Below, in pieces: positions 57,601 through 64,000 of a DNA stretch of 64,000 nucleotides (position 1 is its first letter; each line of letters starts with the position of its first letter). The position numbers and the translations under genes were made by a program. Source of the DNA: Rachycentron canadum (taxonomy: Eukaryota; Chordata; Actinopteri; Carangiformes; Rachycentridae); assembly GCA_038496675.1 (NCBI GenBank), contig CM076671.1:4558107-4622106 (forward strand), written 5' to 3'. A model generated the notes under the pieces. That model was given only the letters and a program-made list of their open reading frames with translations, was not told where the DNA came from and searched no databases.

Positions 57601-60600
57601 ACCCAGCTGTAATGTGGTGACATCCTTCTCTCTGTGATAGTTCTGTACCACGACTCAGAGAAACTGCACCCAGGAGGAAGCGGATTTACAGCCTCATTCA
57701 GCTGAGCTGAGCTCCAGTTAAACATCATTCAAACCGCCAACTTAGCAATCCCTCTCTCTTTTTCTTTATCTTACCACACACACACAGACAAACACCCTTC
57801 ATAATAACACACACACATACACGCAAACACAGAGGCTCTTGCTCAACATCATGTAGGTAGATGGGGAACTTGCAGGTGTTTTGGAGATTTATCTCTGCAC
57901 ATTCCTATCATTTTTGTGTGGTATTGTTTTTCAACTGAATTATTATATCACAGGAGTGAATCTCATAGTTGCTTGGCCTTGAAACTGCCATGCTCTCACA
58001 AGCTTTAGTACTCATACCCAGAAATATTCATATCATGATTCAGAAAGAGAAAGAGAGAAACAGAGAAGCAGGTTAAAAGTAGAAAATAAACTATATACAA
58101 ATGAAACAATTGTTCTGTATATAGTCAAACAGAGCAGGGAGGAAAGGGGCCTGTTCAATTTCCTTATCAGTCCCTCTCAAGCTACAGTTTGGGACCTTGG
58201 AGACATAACAGCATCAGGCCACTGGGACACAAGCATGGAGTCAAGTGAACACATCATAGTAGAATAAGCAAGCTATACAAAAGGCCTTCCTCCCATGACC
58301 AAGGCCACACACAAAGACGCAGCTCCCCAGTTTCCATATATACACTGGGAAGAACAACAAACAAGCAGCCGAATCCACTGACAAAATACTGCTGCAAATA
58401 TCAAATCAATATCCCGTCTTTATTTTTGCAACTGTTTGGACTTGGCGTCATCGTGGGATTATTTGTTACAGTAATAACCCTCAGAGGATGGAACCAGGGG
58501 AGCACACACCACCTGCCCTCTCCTCTGAACACACCTGTGGTGGGAAAACAACACATGTGGGTGGATGGTTTCTTTGGTGTGCAGGCTGGTTGTGTGACAT
58601 CACAACATGTGTATTTTTGTTTGCATGTAGGGGCCTGCTTGTGCAGTTGCTTTACATTAACTGTGTGCGCACATGCACAAGTTTAGTTCCTGTGTGCCCT
58701 CCCACTCAGGCTGCACTGCTTTTTTTGGCTTGTTCCCTGTGTCCTTCACCTTTAGTTGTTATGGAAACAAGGATGACTGCAGAAACAGTATTAGCATGGG
58801 TGTTGCATGTTAGCCCCAGAGAGCACAGCATGCCAAACAGAGTAAGTTCAGCAGGTCAAACTATAGTGTATCTGTCACTCTCTCAGCACCTTGCCAAGCA
58901 TGAGAGGACTGCCTCCCAGATGTATATAGAAGTAAAAAATACAAAAGGTTTTGCAAATTATGCACATATAAATGTACTTCTTCTCTGCATTTCACCTGTA
59001 TTTGTGTCCAAAATAGGATTTTTTTTTTTCAACTTGATATTTTGCCCCTAAACTAGTTGGAGAGAATGTGAGTCTTCCTGCTGCACAGTCTTGTCGCCTG
59101 CTGAGTTTTGACTGGTGACACTGTCAAAAATGTTTCCATTAAAAAACAGTTACCATAGCTCATGAATATGAAATGATATATTCTGTGTGTGCGGGCGCAG
59201 TATATACATCTGTGCGCACATTTCTTATAGCTTTCTTGTGTTTCTTTCCTACCTATCACCCGAGTTGCATGACAACATCTGGTGTTGTTGGTAGCCTTTG
59301 ACACAAAACACACACACCGCCACTGGCATTGCAATATGTCTGAGAGCATCAGCTCTTCATCAGCAAGAAGATGCTTCCAGTATTCCCACGACCCCTAGCC
59401 AAATAAATAACCCGCCCCTGCTTGACACCAGTGAGGGTCCTTGTCTCCAGATGCTCTGCCTGCCTTGCATCCACCCGCAAGGCTTCCTCCTCCCCTTTCT
59501 CCCCCCCTTCCCCTTCTATAACCACACTACAGCCCGAAGGAGAGCGACGCTACCTGCATGCAATCAGCACATGCATGTACTATACACACACACACACAGA
59601 CCAACACGTGCACATAGTCATGACGGATGGCCTTCCCCTCTCAGTAATGCACAAAAGCATTATCCATCACCCTCCAGGCCAGAGGAAAGAGATGCTCCTT
59701 TAAAACTGACACTCTGCTCCCTGGCAGTGTCTATGTGCGAGCCATGAGGAAGTCAGGAAGCCACCCATGCTGCAAGGTGCCCCCTCCTCCACTTAATCTG
59801 TCTAAGGTGAGAGATCATTTGGGGGAAGTACTTCCATTTCAGTTAATACTTCTCTTTTCATGCTCATATTCTCACTTCATATTATTCAAAGTTGTTGAGA
59901 ATAAATCATGCTAAGTGTGTGTTTCTGTCACATGGAAAGGCTTTGTGCATCTTGGTAAAATTCTGTATCTGCAAATGCTGATGATGTGAACATATATACC
60001 GTGATCAAATCCAGGATCCTGTATTTTTCCACATCCTGCATATTTCACAACTTTTTTTCATGCACATGCCAATGTTTCACCTGAATGTGGCCCAGTGTTG
60101 TGTTAACTTTGTGTTGAGTCCTGCATAATGTGTGTGTGTGTCCGGTCCTGTTTCCTGTTTCAAGACCATACAGTCCATTCAGCTTCTCCAACCCAATCAG
60201 TGGCACCTGACTAAGGTACAACAGGCCCCACCCTCCTTTCACCTCCCTCCCTACACCTTGCAGTTTCACAGTTTTTGACCAGTAGCTTTAGGCTGATCAA
60301 GCTCTGCAGTGTGTGAAGTGTGTCAGCCAAAAACAGGACATCGTAAGGTATTTTCTGGTAAGGTAGGTGATCATTAGCACACTTTTTAAAGCTGATGGAT
60401 GTTTTTCCGGCATCATGCTTTGGTTTGAGCCACTGCTGCAGCTTTTGAAATGAAGTGTAAAGCTTGTGCTTTTGTTGTTTTCTTTCCAGGGTATGAGCTT
60501 TGTTTTGCAGCTAGATTTCCTCTTTTTTTGGATCTTGTAAATTCCTTTTGGGGATGATTTAGTGGCTGGTAAATCACTGAGTTGTTCAGAAGAATGTTTT

Positions 60601-61007
60601 TTGTGCCACTTGTGTTGTTAAGTGCTGTTTGTGCTGACTCAGTTTCATGTTTTTGGCAGCTGGATTGTGAATAGAATATCCAAAAGCTGTAGTCAGGTAG
60701 GAAAACTGTTACCTCACAACACCTGGTGGAGGACAATTAAAACTAGATTGACTAGGATTATGAAAATATCTACTAACAGAACCTGACAACCTAATTTCTT
60801 CATTTGAGAATGATAGCGTAATTGGAAAGGGAAAACAACTGATTCTCCTTGAAAAGCTGTGCTCATTGCTACCTATTTATATGTGCAAAAGGATTCTCGG
60901 CAGTGTCATCTGACTAATTTGTGCCCTCTACTTTTGTAGGCAACCGTCAGCCTCAGGGGCTCTCTGCTCAAACGGTTACTAGCTCAGGTTTCCAGTTCTG
61001 CCTCTGA

Positions 61008-61169
61008 GCTTCAAGCCTCAGTCTGGAAGTGCAACCTTGCTTCTGTTGTAAGAAGCGAGGACATACTGTGGCAGAATGCCCTGTGTTGAGTAAGAAACAG
61101 AAAAAAGGTAAGCCGGTGGCAATGGTGAAAACTATGTCTAGTTTAATCACACATGATGAGCCACAATGA
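61008..61169 (+). mobile_element. gag-type zinc-knuckle relic of an LTR retroelement
   Basis: A short open frame of 53 codons, flanked by TGA on both sides, contains CFCCKKRGHTVAEC. This fits C-x2-C-x4-H-x4-C exactly. A basic stretch (KKQKK) follows. CCHC knuckles of this sort end the Gag protein of Gypsy-like LTR retrotransposons, where they bind RNA. No protease, reverse transcriptase or LTR was seen nearby, so this is a fragment. A GTAAGC donor follows the AAA codons at about 61107. A captured or domesticated exon is therefore not excluded, though less likely. Confidence 0.5.
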
Positions 61170-61311
61170 TGAAGATAACCTCATTCTCCAACCTGGCGGT
61201 AATATCGTCCTGAGTAGATCTGTTAACAGATGATTTATTCATGTCCACAATTTACCCTATTTTACACCTTCAGAGAATTTTAGAACACAACACAAAATCT
61301 TAGTTTATCTT

Positions 61312-61317
61312 TTTATT
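61312..61317 (-). terminator. AATAAA poly(A) signal of nested gene
   Basis: TTTATT on the plus strand reads AATAAA on the minus strand. It lies 40 bp beyond the TGA stop of the nested antisense gene, a normal distance for a compact 3' UTR. Confidence 0.6.
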
Positions 61318-61356
61318 CAGAGAATGTGACAAGACAATAAAAGAAGCAAATAAAAT

Positions 61357-62230
61357 TCATATACCATCACCCAGAGAGGGGAAAACAATAATGGATAAAT
61401 CAGGGTATTTTTTCTCCGGGCTATGAGGCAATGGCAACAAACTAGGATCCTGTTGATCAGCTTGGTTGTCCAGAGAAGGAAACCTGATGCTTTTCAAATC
61501 TGCGTACTTCCTCTCATTTGGGTGGTTCACATGATGTGCAGATTCAGCAGGTGGAGGACTTGGAGGTAGTGGAACCTCACATGGCATCACACTGAGAGGC
61601 TGAGACATCAGGGTCACTTCATCATCCAGAGATGGAAACCCAGTGTTTTTCAAATCTGGGTACTTCTTCTCCTGAGTGTCTCCCTTGGCCATCAGTGTGT
61701 CAGCAGGTGGCGGAGTCGGAGGCAGAGGAACTTCATGAGGCAACAGGTTAGGAGCCTGGGACACGAAGGAGGCCACTTCATCATCCAGAGAAGGAAACCC
61801 AATGTTTTTCAAATCTGGGTACTTCTTCTCATCAGTGTGTCCCATGTCCAAAACACAGACATCAGGTGTGGGACTTGGAGGCAGTGGAATATCAGCTAGC
61901 CAGTCCAGGGGCATCAAATCTGGTACTTCATCATTAATTGTGGGAAACCAGCAGGACAAATCTGGATACTTCCTGTCATCGGTGTCTCCCTTGGCCAACA
62001 CGGTGTCAGCAGGTGGAGGAGTTTGTTGTAGTGGAACCTCATGAGCCATCACATTGAGAGCCTGGGACATTAGAGTCCCTTCATCAACCAGAGGTGGAAA
62101 TTCAATGTTGTCTGTGTCAGCAGGGGGAGGACTTGGTGGCAGTGGAACCTCCTCAGCAAGAAAAAATGTACAATAGTAGTATTCTCTTGGTGGAGGTGTT
62201 GTTTTAGCTGCTTTTTCAATGCTGCACACT
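61357..62230 (-). CDS. nested gene exon 3: repeat-bearing exon
   Basis: The acceptor reads CACGCAATTTGCAG on the minus strand, ending at 62231. The exon is 874 nt, phase 2 in, ending TGA at 61359-61357. After VCSIEKAAKTTPPPREYYY come the repeat units. Their starts are marked by EVPLPPSPPPADT, EVPLQQTPPPADT, DIPLPPSPTPDV, EVPLPPTPPPADT and EVPLPPSPPPAES. A final half unit reads EKKYPDLSIIVFPSLGDGI. An open frame of 290 codons with protein-level repeat conservation is strong evidence of coding. Confidence 0.75.
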
Positions 62231-62592
62231 CTGCAAATTGCGTGTCAGCAATTGATTTTTACATCATACATTGCAAACAGATAACAAAGAATGTATGTTA
62301 TAGTACAAGCACAACAGAATTTATATTTTTATTTTTTAACTTATATTTGAGATGAAAACAGTCTCATGCCAGATTTACCTGTAATAGGGTCTTTGTACTT
62401 GTACTGGCTCAGGTTGTGGGAACTTTACAAAACCTTTAATGTGATGGCTGTTTAACTAATCAGAGGTTGTTTTTTTTTTGTGCATTAAGAGCATTGTAAT
62501 GTGCATAATTTAGAAAAACTGAGACAGAGAAAGTAGTTACTCACCATGATCTGGGCCTTTTTTAGGCCTTTTTGGTCAGACCAAAGCTCCAT
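61357..62592 (-). CDS. nested antisense gene: proline-rich tandem-repeat protein, three exons
   Basis: This small gene lies inside the last pard3b intron on the opposite strand. The three exons are 62592-62545, 62455-62379 and 62230-61357. They have GTGAGT and GTAAAT donors and AG acceptors, and their phases join into 999 nt, or 332 residues plus stop. The product starts MELWSDQKGLKKAQIM. It is hydrophilic and carries about five units of ~50 residues plus a half unit. Each unit combines EVPLPPSPPPADT, a spacer, KKYPDLKNIG and FPSLDDEV. No signal peptide or membrane segment is evident. The PPxPPP segments could bind SH3, WW or EVH1 domains (inference). I do not recognise the family. The weakest point is the second acceptor (GATTAG). 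Confidence 0.62.
62379..62455 (-). CDS. nested gene exon 2
   Basis: The donor reads TATTACAG|GTAAAT on the minus strand and is good. The exon is 77 nt in phase 0, encoding LNSHHIKGFVKFPQPEPVQV, then QRPYYR across the junction. The acceptor GATTAG has only a short pyrimidine tract. An in-frame alternative acceptor after GTAAAG, 33 bases further in, would shorten the exon. Its frame fits both neighbours. Confidence 0.5.
62545..62592 (-). CDS. nested gene exon 1 with start codon
   Basis: The minus strand reads CTCAACCATGGAG, a close Kozak match, and gives MELWSDQKGLKKAQIM. A consensus GTGAGT donor follows at 62544. The exon is 48 nt, ending in phase 0. The ATG was chosen for its context and because the frame runs directly into the donor. 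Confidence 0.58.
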
Positions 62593-62864
62593 GGTTGAGT
62601 TTTTGTAGCTCTGTCTTTGCAACAGGTTGCAATGTCCTTGTTATGAATAAAGTTTACAAGAGTACCAGTGTTGCTGTGTCTGTTTGGGCTGCAATATTAA
62701 AATAACCTCTGTGACATAGTTGACTGAAACAATCTAAGAGCTTCCAGAATGGAGTGTCCTCTGCGATGTAGCGCTGTTCTGTTTTCATATGTTTTCATTC
62801 AGTTTGCATGTGGAAGTTTTAAAATTACCAAAAACTAAATTTACTTGTGTAAAACTCCCCCTGG

Positions 62865-62877
62865 TATAAATATAAAA
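62865..62877. promoter_or_regulatory. TATA-like element, direction uncertain
   Basis: The plus strand has TATAAATATAAAA, with TTTGCAT (octamer-like) about 55 bp upstream. It could drive a plus-strand transcript starting near 62895. Read on the minus strand it is TTTTATATTTATA, about 270 bp upstream of the nested gene's ATG, so it could serve that gene instead. Confidence 0.35.
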
Positions 62878-62894
62878 CGCCCCTTGTCTATATT

Positions 62895-63338
62895 ACTGTA
62901 CATTGCCTCTTTGTTTTGGGCTAACACCACAATCTTTAGATATATCCAACAGGTAATTTTATTTCATGCAGTCTACTGATATTGATCTACAGACCCATGA
63001 TGTCCAGCAGAAGTCATGGTCATGAATAAGGCCAGGTAGTTCACTTTAGGGTGGTGGATTTGGCATAAGTTGCATCAAAGTACATGAAGGTCAAGTGCAT
63101 CAACCCATTGCATTTGCAGCTGGCCAGTGGAGGACCAGGAGCTGATTCACTCATCAAAGACTCCATCACCAGTGATGGAGTCAGCCCCCATATCCACAAA
63201 TCTGTGGGACAGAGAGCACAGCAGTGGACCGAGCGGTGTCTCCATTTAATTTCTCATCTTTCTGCTTATTTATTGTTTCAGTTTTTGTTTAAATGACTTG
63301 AACATTTGTGGTATTCTGTTTTTAGGAGAGTGAATAAA
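62895..63338 (+). other. possible small plus-strand transcription unit
   Basis: After the TATA-like element comes a potential non-coding first exon ending in CCAACAG|GTAATT at 62952. A plausible acceptor, CCATTGCATTTGCAG, ends at 63119. The frame 63084-63296 runs through it to a TGA, and AATAAA follows at 63333-63338. The peptide (SGGPGADSLIKDSITSDGV and onward) resembles nothing I know. A second phase through the same acceptor is also open. The spacing of signals is suggestive, but coding is unproven. Confidence 0.25.
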
Positions 63339-64000
63339 TCTCTAAATTAAGACAATTAACGATAGAACAATTTTGTCCATTAGATTTCAAAAAGCTTACA
63401 ACTCATAGGAACATTCAAACAGACCTCTACATTCATCTCCACACCTCCTTTGGTTAACTTTTAATCCTTGTAGTTGGGTGCAGGAGAAAGGTTCTGTTTG
63501 TCAGTCCATAAAGCACAGACTTTGTTCAGTATGGATATTCTAAAGCACCCTAAGGTGCTTCTTTTCAAGTTCATATTTCATTATTCTGTTAATTTTAAAA
63601 TCTTGTGCAGTAGTGCACTGCTGCCCTCATGTCTGAAGAATACACAATAACCCACTTTTATTCATTGATGTGCTTTTATTCTGGATATCACTTGACTCAG
63701 AAAGCCACAGGTCATCGTATGATGTGGGGCTGCCCCTAGTGGTCAAAAGAGTATTGAACGATATTTATGTGTATTGTTCAGCTGTTCGAGGTGTGTGTTT
63801 CCAGGTGTCACGTATAGAAGAAAGATGCTGCTATTTTCCTGTACACAGTGCTGTAAGTGTGTAGGTAGGTTAGTTTGGGGCTCTGCGTTTTCTCAAACAA
63901 TACCTCCCTGCTTCAGCATCTCTGCTTCTGTATCTGTGACAGATTCACCCACACACTGACGGCTATGGGCAGTCAATCTGGTCTCTGTCCTGTGTTATCT
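63339..64000 (+). other. intergenic/intron sequence at window end
   Basis: This AT-rich sequence holds no gene that I can support. The short open frames at 63670-63959 have no recognisable content. Confidence 0.6.

Larger units (their letters stand above)
53548..61007 (+). other. start of last pard3b intron
   Basis: I see no supported exon here. It holds CA and GT runs (55134-55175, 57561-57600), an A15 run near 56914, CA-rich text at 57775-57830 and 59575-59600, and one ambiguous base at 55269. Frames such as 58488-59051 and 59298-59747 have no recognisable domain or splice support. Confidence 0.65.

Noticed and set aside
58488..59051. 187-codon plus-strand open frame
   Set aside because: There is no domain, codon pattern, repeat structure or credible splice signal. 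A Cys-rich segment comes from TGTGTG-like text.
59298..59747. 149-codon plus-strand frame considered as the pard3b C-terminal exon
   Set aside because: It contains no PAR3 C-terminal motif; the His/Thr-rich part derives from a CA run.

Overview
This window is vertebrate, almost certainly from a percomorph-type teleost. It has short exons separated by long introns with GT-AG boundaries, dense (GT)n/(CA)n microsatellites, and decayed copies of fish-type transposons (Tc1-like, LINE, gag zinc knuckle). There is no bacterial gene organisation, no rRNA and no recognisable tRNA. Most of the listed open reading frames are chance frames in CT-, CA- or GA-rich intron sequence.

The backbone of the window is one plus-strand gene: the middle part of pard3b (PAR3-like / PAR3beta cell-polarity scaffold). 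Twelve coding exons can be placed (27-212, 3208-3378, 4558-4644, 11323-11455, 12575-12722, 14132-14235, 18108-18152, 28470-28685, 29445-29649, 44490-44603, 44872-45162, 53436-53547). Their phases join without a break into 1812 nt, or 604 codons. They encode the third PDZ domain, a poorly conserved linker, the SKSMD and KSSSLESLQTAV segments, the PRPHMVRGRGCN block, a lysine-rich stretch, the RFGKKKEDK block and the DPNYAR / LYAKVNKP region. The 5' part (N-terminal oligomerisation domain, PDZ1, PDZ2) and the extreme 3' end lie outside the window.

Two things stand out. First, the third pard3b exon has a donor at 4645, but its frame continues open to 5331. This extension encodes four copies of a [RG]Y[TE][YF]G[FY] motif that differ mostly at third codon positions. 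A canonical AATAAA follows at 6053. This looks like an alternative terminal exon producing a short PDZ-only isoform with a new C-terminus. Second, the minus strand of the last pard3b intron carries a small three-exon gene (62592 down to 61357) with a Kozak-like ATG, matching phases and an AATAAA. Its 332-residue proline-rich product is built from about five ~50-residue repeats. I do not recognise its family.

Region by region: 1-4.6 kb is PDZ3 and the following exon. 4.6-6.1 kb is the putative alternative tail and 3' UTR. 6.1-11.3 kb is intron with a fish interspersed repeat and a Tc1 relic. 11.3-18.2 kb holds four short linker exons. 18.2-28.5 kb is a long intron. 28.5-29.6 kb holds two conserved exons. 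29.6-44.5 kb is a 14.8 kb intron with a LINE relic and possible conserved noncoding sequence. 44.5-45.2 kb holds two exons. 45.2-53.4 kb is an intron with a possible 49-nt poison exon. 53.4-53.5 kb is the last exon seen. 53.5-64 kb is intron with the nested antisense gene, a gag zinc-knuckle relic and a possible small plus-strand transcription unit. The family assignments come from remembered protein blocks, not from a database search.
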